Notes under the pieces: model-generated
Told to the model about the DNA's origin: nothing
Databases searched by the model: none
Seen by the model: the letters and a program-made list of their open reading frames with translations, nothing else
Position numbers and translations under genes: made by a program
Assembly: GCA_965231865.1 (NCBI GenBank)
Contig: CBDDOJ010000001.1
Coordinates: forward strand, 496,001-560,000
Origin: WTGA01 sp965231865
GTDB taxonomy: Bacteria; Pseudomonadota; Gammaproteobacteria; Arenicellales; Poriferihabitantaceae
DNA length: 64,000 bases
Direction of reading: 5' to 3'
Shown here: positions 16,748-25,330 of the stretch, piece by piece
Layout of the letters: the number at the start of each line of letters is the position of its first letter
Position numbering within the stretch: the first letter of the stretch is position 1

Positions 16748-17728
16748 TCACTGAACCGCAACCGCTTGCGGGTAGATGACGGAATTGCGCAAGACGGTCG
16801 CAGGGGGGTAAAAATCGACTGCTTTGGCGACATCCATATTCACCATAAAATTGAAACGTTTGAGTGTTTCAATGGGAATATCCCTGGCGGGGGTGCCCCG
16901 CAGGATTTGCGCCGCCTTGAATCCCGCAAAATTGCCGACCAAATAGTATTTGCTGACCAGGCCGACCAATGCGTGACCGGATTTGACCGGCCCCTCGGTA
17001 GCCGAAAAAATAGGCAACCCCAATTCCCGGGCAAGATCCGCCAGCAACGCCCCATTCGAAATCATGTAGGAATCCGAGGGCAAATAGAAAATATCCACCC
17101 CGGTTTTCACTGCCTGATCGACATACGAGGTCAATTGTGGCAACAGGGGCTGGCTGCTGTCGATCGCAAACCGGGTCAGTTTGAATTGTCCTGACTCTTC
17201 CAGGGTCGATTGAAGCTTGCTCACCTGCAATTGCGAGTTTTTTTCTTCCTGGTTAAAAAAAACAGCAATATGCGAAAATTCGCCCAGGTCCGCGATCGCA
17301 TTGAGCTGTGTGGTCAACGGCACCAGGTGAGAGGCCCCGGTCAAATTGCGGTGGTGTTCCTCGAACTGGGTGACCAGGCCGGCACCGATTGGGTCCGAAA
17401 CAATATTGAAGACCAAAGGGATATCACCCAGGTTGTCGCCCGCGGCCTGCGAACCCGCCACGGACAGCGACACGGTTGTCCCAAACGTATAAACCAAATC
17501 GGGTTGCTGCTGCCTGATTTGTTCAACAAAGCCCGGCACCACGGTTTTGTCCTTGTTGGCATTGGCGATCACGAACTCGATGTTCAGGTCTTTTTGTGAC
17601 TGCAGGTAATCCATAAAACCCTGTTCCGCATCGGTTTCACCGCGCCATAAAACCATAAACACGGTTTTCTGGTCCGCAAAACTGACCGTGGAAACCAGCA
17701 ACAGCAACCAGATGACCACCCTGCTCAT
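16748..17728 (-). CDS. Periplasmic substrate-binding protein, PF04392-type
   Basis: The open frame extends upstream, but the ATG at 17728 is chosen. It gives a clear signal peptide (MSRVVIWLLLLVSTVSFA) and a 4-base ATGA overlap with the preceding sensor-MFS gene. The mature part has QKTVFMVLWRGETDAEQGFMDYL, IEFVIANANKD, PDLVYTFGTTVSLSVAG, DIPLVFNIVSDPIGAGLV, ALLADLARELGLPIFSATEGPVKSGHALVGLVSKYYLVG and AAQILRGTPARDIPIE, the pattern of ABC_sub_bind proteins. No ABC permease or ATPase gene is nearby. A role as ligand sensor for the coupled membrane protein is therefore as likely as transport. Confidence 0.85.
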   Translation of the reverse strand: MSRVVIWLLLLVSTVSFADQKTVFMVLWRGETDAEQGFMDYLQSQKDLNIEFVIANANKDKTVVPGFVEQIRQQQPDLVYTFGTTVSLSVAGSQAAGDNLGDIPLVFNIVSDPIGAGLVTQFEEHHRNLTGASHLVPLTTQLNAIADLGEFSHIAVFFNQEEKNSQLQVSKLQSTLEESGQFKLTRFAIDSSQPLLPQLTSYVDQAVKTGVDIFYLPSDSYMISNGALLADLARELGLPIFSATEGPVKSGHALVGLVSKYYLVGNFAGFKAAQILRGTPARDIPIETLKRFNFMVNMDVAKAVDFYPPATVLRNSVIYPQAVAVQ

Positions 17729-20412
17729 GATGTGACCTCCACGGCTTTTCGGGGAAAAAGAGTCACAGCGGCCAGGAATGTCAACATGATGACCGCATTG
17801 ATAAACAAAAATCCCGCAAACCACAAAAATGCCACATTGAAACCCAGGGCGGCAATCAACAACGCCGCCAGTATCGGTCCCGCAATATTGCCCACACGCT
17901 CTGTCATGCGGTAAATACCGATCACCTTGCCCATCGACAACCGAACATCATCCTGCATCAGTTCAGTCAGCAACGAAATTTGAGGCGCTACCCCGATGGC
18001 ATGCCCAATTCCAATGAGCATGATCGCGAGCAATACCCCGTGTATGCTTGGAATCAGGTACAGGGCGACCAGGGCAATGCCGGCCATCAGGCCTCCCAGA
18101 CAGATGAACAGTTTCTTTTGGTTGTAATGATCCACGATCCGGGCACTCAGGGGAGTGACCAGAATGATCGCCAACCCATAGGCCATCAGAATACGGCCAG
18201 TGGAAGATTGCGATTCAGCCAGGTTCAGCTGCATGTATAAAGGCACGGCGTAATACAGAAAACCGGTCAAGGTGATTTTTGCGGGGATGGCGGAAAACAG
18301 GGTGATGGCGATGAAATACCGATTTTTCATCAGTATTGTAAAATCCCGCCAGGCCAGCTTGGTCGGCGGCGTATCGGATTTCTCCTTGTTCGTGAAGAAC
18401 TGTGCGACAAATAACGCAGAAACGAGGGACATGGCAGCCGACAAATAAAACGTGGCATCAAAGCCGATACGATCCGCCAAAATTCCACCAATGGCTGCCC
18501 CACACAGCAACCCGGAGAAAAACCCGGATAAAAAGGTCGCCATTCCCTTGGTTCGGTTGGATGAATCGGTGTTGTCCGTAACCAGGCCCTGCGCGGTGAT
18601 AAAAACGATGGCATAACCAATCGCGGTAAAACAGCGGACCACCAGCAGGTGGTAAAAGTTGTCCACAAAACCACTGGCGGCCAAGCCGACTGCGGTAAGC
18701 AGGGCCCCGATGATAAATGCCTTTCGCCGACCCACATTGTCTGACCACTGGCCCGCCATCGGCAATGACAGGGCCCAGATCGCCATAAAAGCGGAAATCG
18801 GCAGGCTGATGACCATCGATTTGCTTAACCCGGCGATGGGTTCATACATCGATTCCACATAAATCGGAAAAAACGACAGGGACATGGATTCGGAAAACAC
18901 CAGCAGAAACAGGGGCGGGCGAACAAAGTTCAGACTGCTGCTTTTCAGCACCCTGGTTTTTCCGGTTTTATCCTCTGTCCCGGTGACCCGGCTTCGAAGG
19001 TTGCCCAGTAACTGATTCAATTTATGACCGAGCATGCCCACTTCATCCTTGAAACTGATATCCATAACCTGGCTGAAGTCACCACGAATGGCTTTTTGGA
19101 TGATCCGCTGCAGGGAGGTCATCGGCGTGGTGATGGTATAACTGACGATAAACAGGATCAGCTCTCCCGCCAAAAGCCCTGCCACCGCGATCACCGCCAG
19201 AATGTCAAAGGAGATTTCTTTCAGGCTTTCTTCCATCACCAGTGGATCGATGCCAATCACCACATCCGCAAGCCCCTCACCCTGATAGAGGATGGGATAA
19301 CGATATAGATTGAATTGCTCCTCCAACGGTTTGGACGAAGGAATGTCGCCGCTTTGATACCGTAACTGACCATCGCTCATTTGAAGTGCGATCAACTGTA
19401 AATCGGGCTGGGTGGACTGCAGGGCCTGAAACTCCTGCTCCAACCCCCGAATGCGATCAAACGGCACGCCTATCTCCAGGAGATAATCGATATTCTCAGC
19501 AATCTGGCTGGAAATCTCCAATGCCTTTTTTTCTTCCTGCGGCCTGAGTTCCTGCTTGAAAACATCCAGCTGCAACCAGGCACTCACTACCGTTGCGACA
19601 ATAATCAACGTAAGCGTGGTTCCCAGAATCAACCAATTTCCCTTGGCCTTTACATCTTCTGCCTTCTCCTGCTCCGGAATCGATTTCCCCTGATACAGCT
19701 TTTGCAGGGCCACCACCTGTTGTTCCGTTTGGGTGGCGGCTGTTTTTCGCGTCAACCTTGATTTCTGACCATCCTGGAGTTGCGAAAGCGATGTCAGCAT
19801 GCGGGAAAGACTGCGCAGGGTCGGACGCAAAATGAGATAGATAATCAGCAGACCCGCCAAAATGGCCACACCAATGACCATCCCGGCATACTGGGCTAGC
19901 CTTTCGGTCACACTGCGCTGGAAAGCACTGTATTCCGATTGGTCATAAAAAAGAATCAGGTGTCCTTCGGTCTGGTCAAAGCTGTTTGTCAGCGCCATGC
20001 TGAATACCAGCTGGTCATCCAGCTCAACCGCTTCTCCCGACACCGGGGCCTGCTGCCACTGAAGCAGGACTTTTCTCGCCAACTCCGTATCCCCTTGCTC
20101 AAACAGCACTTCAGACTGGTTGTTGACAACAATCACCGCATTGATGAACTCATCCGACTCCAGAGCCTGGGTCAGCAAGGCCCCGATTTGAGTCTGCTCA
20201 TTCAGCTTCAGCCCCAGTCCCAACCCATATTCCACCGCAAACCGGGTATCGTCAAGCACGATTTGCACGCGATTCTGAAGTAGCTGGCGGTAGTTTTTCT
20301 GGAAGGTGGAATAGTTTAAAAATGAACTCAAAGCGACCGAAAAGACCAGAACCACGGCAAGTGCAAGTGCAAGTTTATTGATCAGTCGATTCTGGAATTT
20401 TACGTGGGTCAT
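17725..20412 (-). CDS. Sensor-HAMP-MFS transporter fusion protein
   Basis: This 895-residue chimera starts with a membrane helix (about 12-31) and an extracytoplasmic domain, then a second helix (about 174-195). A further helix pair (about 256-278 and 400-425) encloses another sensor-like region. Next is a HAMP-like linker (TTPMTSLQRIIQKAIRGDF to about 475), then a complete major facilitator domain from about residue 494. The MFS part has MAGQWSDNVGRRKAFIIGALL (the loop 2-3 motif) and VRCFTAIGYAIVFITAQGLVTD. No kinase, cyclase or chemotaxis output is present, so the transporter itself seems to be the output. It is co-translated with the substrate-binding protein. The transported substrate is unknown. 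Confidence 0.85.
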   Translation of the reverse strand: MTHVKFQNRLINKLALALAVVLVFSVALSSFLNYSTFQKNYRQLLQNRVQIVLDDTRFAVEYGLGLGLKLNEQTQIGALLTQALESDEFINAVIVVNNQSEVLFEQGDTELARKVLLQWQQAPVSGEAVELDDQLVFSMALTNSFDQTEGHLILFYDQSEYSAFQRSVTERLAQYAGMVIGVAILAGLLIIYLILRPTLRSLSRMLTSLSQLQDGQKSRLTRKTAATQTEQQVVALQKLYQGKSIPEQEKAEDVKAKGNWLILGTTLTLIIVATVVSAWLQLDVFKQELRPQEEKKALEISSQIAENIDYLLEIGVPFDRIRGLEQEFQALQSTQPDLQLIALQMSDGQLRYQSGDIPSSKPLEEQFNLYRYPILYQGEGLADVVIGIDPLVMEESLKEISFDILAVIAVAGLLAGELILFIVSYTITTPMTSLQRIIQKAIRGDFSQVMDISFKDEVGMLGHKLNQLLGNLRSRVTGTEDKTGKTRVLKSSSLNFVRPPLFLLVFSESMSLSFFPIYVESMYEPIAGLSKSMVISLPISAFMAIWALSLPMAGQWSDNVGRRKAFIIGALLTAVGLAASGFVDNFYHLLVVRCFTAIGYAIVFITAQGLVTDNTDSSNRTKGMATFLSGFFSGLLCGAAIGGILADRIGFDATFYLSAAMSLVSALFVAQFFTNKEKSDTPPTKLAWRDFTILMKNRYFIAITLFSAIPAKITLTGFLYYAVPLYMQLNLAESQSSTGRILMAYGLAIILVTPLSARIVDHYNQKKLFICLGGLMAGIALVALYLIPSIHGVLLAIMLIGIGHAIGVAPQISLLTELMQDDVRLSMGKVIGIYRMTERVGNIAGPILAALLIAALGFNVAFLWFAGFLFINAVIMLTFLAAVTLFPRKAVEVTS

Positions 20413-21516
20413 AGGCTCAACCTGTACTTGGTTTTTTAAAGATGCGATGGATGCTGTTTGAGCACAATACTGTATCTATATGACATGAAGCTGTATGACA
20501 TGGACTATATGATGGTCTGGTTTGGGGGGCGCCATAAGGCTTGACCGAATACTTTTCAGTAGCGTCCTCGCTCTTTTCTTTTCAAACCAACAGGACATCA
20601 CCATCCAAGTACCTGATTCAAGAAAATGAACGCATTCAACCTGGTATCGCGACCCCATCACAATACCCATGTGCTCCAGGTACTCAAACCAGTCCATCAA
20701 CAGAAGGACCAAATATCAACAGGACCCCTTTTGCGGATTTGTCCTGTAGAATCCTGCTGCCATCACCAGAATATCGTTTCCTGTGCCGGATAAAACATCA
20801 AAGTAAGTTTCCTGGTCACTGATCGATACACGCTGGCCCTGAACGAGGGGTACTGCGCCGAAGGAAATCATGGATAGGCATCTGAACTTGAGTGCCGACT
20901 ACACTTGAATTTTATTTGCAGGGTTTGATTCTATCCAGATGTACTTCAGATATCAATGAATTATATTAAATGAGAATCTGGACAGATAGCGGCCTGATCC
21001 GGGTTCATCCCTTTGGATGGGGTTGGTTGATGTCGGGTCGTCCTGAAACAGGATATCCGTATCCACAGGGGACCCATCGTCTTCAAAAACAGGGGGCTGT
21101 CATGTTATTTGCGTTGCTCCCGCGCCCGATTCGACCGCGGAACACGAATCCAGCGAAAACAGTCCCGCTGTTGTGATGAGACCGGATTCAGGGTTGCAAC
21201 CTGCCCCGATGCCCGAACAGAATACGGTTGTGGCGGGCATATCCTACAAGCTGGACAAAAAGCGGCATCCACCACCGTATGGGTCGCAACACTCCAGTAG
21301 ATGCCGGTTTTGGCCTGTTCCCGTGGTCCCGGGAACGGATTTTCCACTGCGGAAACCGGCCACCCCGCCATCACCACTCAAATGACCGTTTAATTGGGTT
21401 GGCGCGTTTGCATTGATTGGCCTATGTTTTATACTCATTGTAATCTGAAATGAGGAACAGGGGCCCGTGAGGGCGGAGAGTTTCGTGAGTGCAGACAAAC
21501 CGTCACAGACAATATT
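20413..21516. other. 1.1-kb region without a convincing gene
   Basis: Only short frames occur (up to 93 codons), none with a recognisable family or ribosome binding site. The 20476-20515 direct repeats lie at the left end, in the leader of the sensor-MFS gene. The right end should hold the promoter of the cyclase gene. The middle (about 20540-21420) shows no RNA gene, repeat or mobile-element end that I can support. Confidence 0.6.
20476..20515. promoter_or_regulatory. Three direct repeats upstream of the sensor-MFS operon
   Basis: CTATATGACAT (20476-20486), CTGTATGACAT (20491-20501) and the less exact CTATATGATGG (20505-20515) repeat with a period of 15 then 14 bases. They lie 64-103 bases before the leftward ATG at 20412. 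Spacing of about one and a half helical turns in a promoter position suggests an operator array for a regulator, possibly one responding to the same signal as the membrane sensor. No regulator gene is adjacent. Confidence 0.5.
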
Positions 21517-23358
21517 ATGACCTTTCGTATTAAACTGATAATCTCCCTGGTTGGTCTGGCCATCATCCCCTTGATTTTCGTCTCCCTGGTTCAGTTTAAC
21601 TTTTCATCCAATGAAATCAAAAAACAGACCCGGGCCGAAGCACAAACGATTGTTACAAAAATCGACTATGAACTCCAGCAGTTGTATCGACACGCTATAT
21701 TTACCCTACGTGGCATCAGTGAACTGGATGCCATCGAGTCCAATCTCACTCCCTTCCCTTCAGACACCCTGCGAAATGACATTGAAGCCCTGCTCGACAG
21801 GTCGTTGAGTATCACTCCATTGTTTGCGTCCTACCAGATTGTGGATAGCAATGGAAACCAGCTCTATAAATCCTATCGAGACAAATCCATCAAGATCAAG
21901 TATCTCCAGAACCTGCATGATCGCACCTATTTCAGTCAGGCGATGAAAACAGGGAAAGGGGTCATTTCTGAAATTATTATTGCCCGGACAACCAAGAAAC
22001 CCATTGTTATCCTCGGCCACCCGATACTGGACAAGGAAGGGAAACCTCTGGGCGTGGTATCCGGGGTAATCGATTTCCAGGAAATTATCAACCTTATCAA
22101 GGCTTTGAAGGTATCCGAAGGCGCCTATCCCTTTATTACCTCAAAAAATGGACTGATTCTTGCCCATACCAACAATGACATGGTCGCCAAAAAGAATATT
22201 TTTGAGATAGCCATTTTTTCCCCTGAAGACAGGGAGACCGTCACCACTGCCAGTGAAGGGTTTGTCAGCTATACCTACCACCCGGTTTTTGACAGCCCCC
22301 ATGCACAACCGGATTCCATTTCATTGGAACATTTTCTCTATTTCCTGAAAAGTGAATCGGATCATTCGGTCATCTATTACTCCATCCCGAAATCCGATTT
22401 CTTCCAGACGATCGACAAAATAAAAATAGTGATTGGTTCCGTCGTGGTGATTGTTTCCATTCTGTTTGTACTGATCGCTGTCTTTGTTTCAAGAAAAATT
22501 GAAGATGCGCTGGAAGAAGTTCGGCTGGCCAATATCAAGACAGAAGAGAAAAACAAGGAACTCCATACCCTGGCGAACAAGCTCGCAAAGTACCTGTCAC
22601 CGCAACTCTACCAGTCCATTTTCTCGGGGAAAAAGGATGTCAAGCTGGAAACCTACCGCAAAAAATTAACCGTCTTTTTCTCGGATATTGAGAATTTCTC
22701 ATCCATAACAGACAGTATGCAGTCTGAATCACTGTCTGATTTATTAAACGAATATCTCAATGAAATGTCCCGTATTGCGATTAAACACGGAGGAACCATC
22801 GACAAGTATATCGGCGATGCCATCATGATCTTTTTTGGTGACCCGGAAACAAAGGGCGAAAAAGAAGATGCCTACCATTGCATTGCCATGGCCATTGAAA
22901 TGCGCGAAGCCATGAACCATCTTCAGGGATTATGGACCTCCAAGGGCATTACCACTCCTCTTCGAATCAGAATTGGAGTGCATTCCGGCTATTGCACGAT
23001 TGGCAACTTCGGTTCTGAAGAGCGCCTGGATTATACGATTGTGGGGGGATCGGTGAATCTGGCCAGCAGGCTCGAGTCACATGCCAATGTCGACTCAATC
23101 CTCATTTCCCACGAGACATACGGCCTGATCAAGGACCGTATTCTTTGTAAACTGCGGGGAGAGATCACGGTAAAGGGCATCGCGTACCCGGTGAGAACCT
23201 ACGAGGTCATCGACTTCATAGAGGGGGCCCGGGACCACCAGAACTATACCGTGAACAACAAAAGACTGCGGTTATCCATCAACATCGGCTCTCGTGCCGA
23301 CAAGGACAAGGTGATCTCTGAACTGAATGAAACCATTGCCCGGATCAAGCATTCGTGA
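21517..23358 (+). CDS. Membrane class III adenylate/guanylate cyclase with Cache-type sensor
   Basis: A 613-residue receptor cyclase. One membrane helix (about 5-28) precedes an extracytoplasmic Cache-like domain (about 30-300, with SYQIVDSNGNQLYKSYRD, DRTYFSQAMKTGKGVISE, VSGVIDFQEI, AYPFITSKNGLILAHTN). A second helix (about 307-328) and a short coiled linker follow, then a class III catalytic domain (about 380-570). Catalytic features are VFFSDIENFSSITD (metal Asp), GTIDKYIGDAIMIFFGDPE (second metal Asp) and DYTIVGGSVNLASRLESHA (transition-state Asn and Arg). The substrate, ATP or GTP, is not settled by inspection. The neighbouring sensor-MFS and binding protein suggest a shared sensing theme. 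Confidence 0.9.
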   Translation: MTFRIKLIISLVGLAIIPLIFVSLVQFNFSSNEIKKQTRAEAQTIVTKIDYELQQLYRHAIFTLRGISELDAIESNLTPFPSDTLRNDIEALLDRSLSITPLFASYQIVDSNGNQLYKSYRDKSIKIKYLQNLHDRTYFSQAMKTGKGVISEIIIARTTKKPIVILGHPILDKEGKPLGVVSGVIDFQEIINLIKALKVSEGAYPFITSKNGLILAHTNNDMVAKKNIFEIAIFSPEDRETVTTASEGFVSYTYHPVFDSPHAQPDSISLEHFLYFLKSESDHSVIYYSIPKSDFFQTIDKIKIVIGSVVVIVSILFVLIAVFVSRKIEDALEEVRLANIKTEEKNKELHTLANKLAKYLSPQLYQSIFSGKKDVKLETYRKKLTVFFSDIENFSSITDSMQSESLSDLLNEYLNEMSRIAIKHGGTIDKYIGDAIMIFFGDPETKGEKEDAYHCIAMAIEMREAMNHLQGLWTSKGITTPLRIRIGVHSGYCTIGNFGSEERLDYTIVGGSVNLASRLESHANVDSILISHETYGLIKDRILCKLRGEITVKGIAYPVRTYEVIDFIEGARDHQNYTVNNKRLRLSINIGSRADKDKVISELNETIARIKHS

Positions 23359-23365
23359 ACAGGTC

Positions 23366-23407
23366 GCTGTGCCGGGCCTTTCTCCATGGAGAAAGGCCCG
23401 GCACAGC
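23366..23407. terminator. Perfect 42-bp palindrome between convergent genes
   Basis: GCTGTGCCGGGCCTTTCTCC (23366-23385), a central AT, and its exact reverse complement (23388-23407) form a perfect palindrome directly after the cyclase stop and before the 3' end of the convergent oxidoreductase gene. It would make a very stable hairpin on either RNA strand, as expected of a bidirectional terminator. T-runs on either side are weak. Confidence 0.75.
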
Positions 23408-23427
23408 GGACAACCATACGGGCTGCC

Positions 23428-25248
23428 CTAAATGCCCAGTTCAGACAGTTTTTCCCTGCTCGGCACGCCTTCTTCTGACCAGCCGCGAAATCGGTAATAT
23501 TCCGGCAGCATCACTCCGATTTCCGCTACACCGCCCTTGTTGAATCCCTCTGGCGCAGGGTCTTCAAGCATTCGGGGCGGCAGGGTATCGTCTTTCCTTC
23601 CCAGGCCGGCCTTCAGGTTAAACAGCTTTTCAAGATTCCAGATCCGTTCACCGGTCAGGCGAAGCCTTTCCACATCCCATTCACCGGGCAAATCCGCATT
23701 GATCATCCTTGCAAAATCCTCGTATCCCCAGGTCCCGGTGGTGAACAGGCAAAGCCCGGATGAATCCACCATGGAAACAAAGTTCTGGGTGACTGCACAG
23801 GCTTCGGCCTTGCCCCGGGTACCCGGATCTTCATAATCTTCCGCAAATGTATCGTGACGCAGATGGCATGCACCGCGATTGCTGGTGGCATACCCCAGAC
23901 CCATGCCCTGCATGGCGCGTCCGTCATAGCCCGCAAATTCCTGCCCCTTGGCCACCATGGCCAACTCTGGATGGCCATATTTCTCGCACAGCAATTTCGA
24001 ACCCAATCCCAGCTCCTTCCCGAATCCTTCATATTTCCCCGTCTTTTCCGACATCACCACCAGTGCTTCAGCGCTGCCAAAACGAAGATCTATTCCATCC
24101 GTCTGCCGGGAGGTGATCACCCCCATTTCATACAGCTCCATTGCGGCCGCCAGGGTGACGCCAAAAGAGATGGGGTCCATTCCATGTTCATTCATCATGA
24201 ACCCGGCAAAAGTCAGTGCGTCCAGGTCGTCGACCCCCACAACCGGTCCAAAGGCGAAGGCCGTTTCATATTCCAGCCCCCCCGAAGCCACATGGTATTC
24301 CGGGCGGTCCCGAACGCTGAAATGCCCGGGGTCGATCTTTGAAATCCGCCCGCAGCCAATGGTGCAGCCAAAGCAGGCCGCATTTCGAATCAGGTTGGTA
24401 TGCCCGTTTCGATGTTGTATGGTGACTGATTTATGATTGATTTTCCCGGCACCGTCAAATTTAACCTTGCGAAAATTTTCCGTGGGCAAGCCGCCGAATT
24501 CCTGCATGCTGTCCAGCATGGCATGGGTTCCGTAACGCATCAAGCCCCGTCGATTGCTGCTCCCATGCAATACGGCATTCACTTCCTTCACCACTTTCAT
24601 GAATTCATCCGGGTGATCATCCCGAACACCAATGGTCCCCCGGGCAGCAATCGCTTTGAGGTTCTTGCTGCCCATCACCGCCCCCACGCCGGAACGCCCC
24701 GCTGCCCGGTGCAAATCATTGACCACACAGGCGAAACGGACCTGGTTTTCCCCGGATACCCCGATCGCCGCCACCTTGATCTGGGGGTCCTGGTGTTTCG
24801 TGTGCAACCATTCGTCGGTATACCAGACCGTTTTCCCCCAGATTTCATCCGCCGGCAGAATCTCCACTTTATCGTCACAGATATTGAGATAGACCGGTGT
24901 TTCGGACCTGCCCCGGATGATGAGCAGGTCATACCCTGCAAATTTGAGTTCTGCACCAAATTTCCCGCCGGAATTGGAACAGGCAATGGCTCCTGTCAGG
25001 GGGCCTTTGGTGACCACGGCATATCGACCACTGGTGGAGGCCATGGTGCCCCCCAGCGGTCCGGTGGCAAAAATCAGCACATTGTCCGGGCCAAGGGGGT
25101 CCACTGCAGGATCCATTTCCTCGCTGAGATACTTCGTTCCCAGCCCCCTGGAACCCAGGTAGGCATTGGCCCACTCCATATTCAGCGGCTCAATGGAAGT
25201 GGTTCCGGCGCTCAGGTCCACACGCAATACTTTCTTTTGCCAACTCAT
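23428..25248 (-). CDS. Tungsten-containing aldehyde ferredoxin oxidoreductase
   Basis: Oxidises aldehydes to acids, or reduces acids, with ferredoxin, using a tungstopterin and one [4Fe-4S] cluster. This 606-residue protein has the family size and order: KVLRVDLSAGTTSIEPL, YLGSRGLGTKYL, ATGPLGGTMASTSGRYAVVTKGPLTG, SNSGGKFGAELKFAGYD, HRAAGRSGVGAVMGSKNLKAI, cluster cysteines in ACFGCTIGCG (about 291-298) and the distal Cys in SSGLCLF (about 498). GGAGA lies ahead of the ATG. No pterin or tungstate-transport genes are nearby. The downstream-facing neighbour is an SLC13-type carrier 82 bases upstream on the same strand. Confidence 0.92.
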   Translation of the reverse strand: MSWQKKVLRVDLSAGTTSIEPLNMEWANAYLGSRGLGTKYLSEEMDPAVDPLGPDNVLIFATGPLGGTMASTSGRYAVVTKGPLTGAIACSNSGGKFGAELKFAGYDLLIIRGRSETPVYLNICDDKVEILPADEIWGKTVWYTDEWLHTKHQDPQIKVAAIGVSGENQVRFACVVNDLHRAAGRSGVGAVMGSKNLKAIAARGTIGVRDDHPDEFMKVVKEVNAVLHGSSNRRGLMRYGTHAMLDSMQEFGGLPTENFRKVKFDGAGKINHKSVTIQHRNGHTNLIRNAACFGCTIGCGRISKIDPGHFSVRDRPEYHVASGGLEYETAFAFGPVVGVDDLDALTFAGFMMNEHGMDPISFGVTLAAAMELYEMGVITSRQTDGIDLRFGSAEALVVMSEKTGKYEGFGKELGLGSKLLCEKYGHPELAMVAKGQEFAGYDGRAMQGMGLGYATSNRGACHLRHDTFAEDYEDPGTRGKAEACAVTQNFVSMVDSSGLCLFTTGTWGYEDFARMINADLPGEWDVERLRLTGERIWNLEKLFNLKAGLGRKDDTLPPRMLEDPAPEGFNKGGVAEIGVMLPEYYRFRGWSEEGVPSREKLSELGI

Positions 25249-25330
25249 AATCGTTCTCCATCTTGAACAGGAATTATTTTTGATACCGATATCATCCTAA
25301 AATTCAGAAATTTATTCCAGTACCCGACCC

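Noticed and set aside
24433..25266. Rightward 277-codon frame
   Set aside because: Antisense to the aldehyde ferredoxin oxidoreductase gene.
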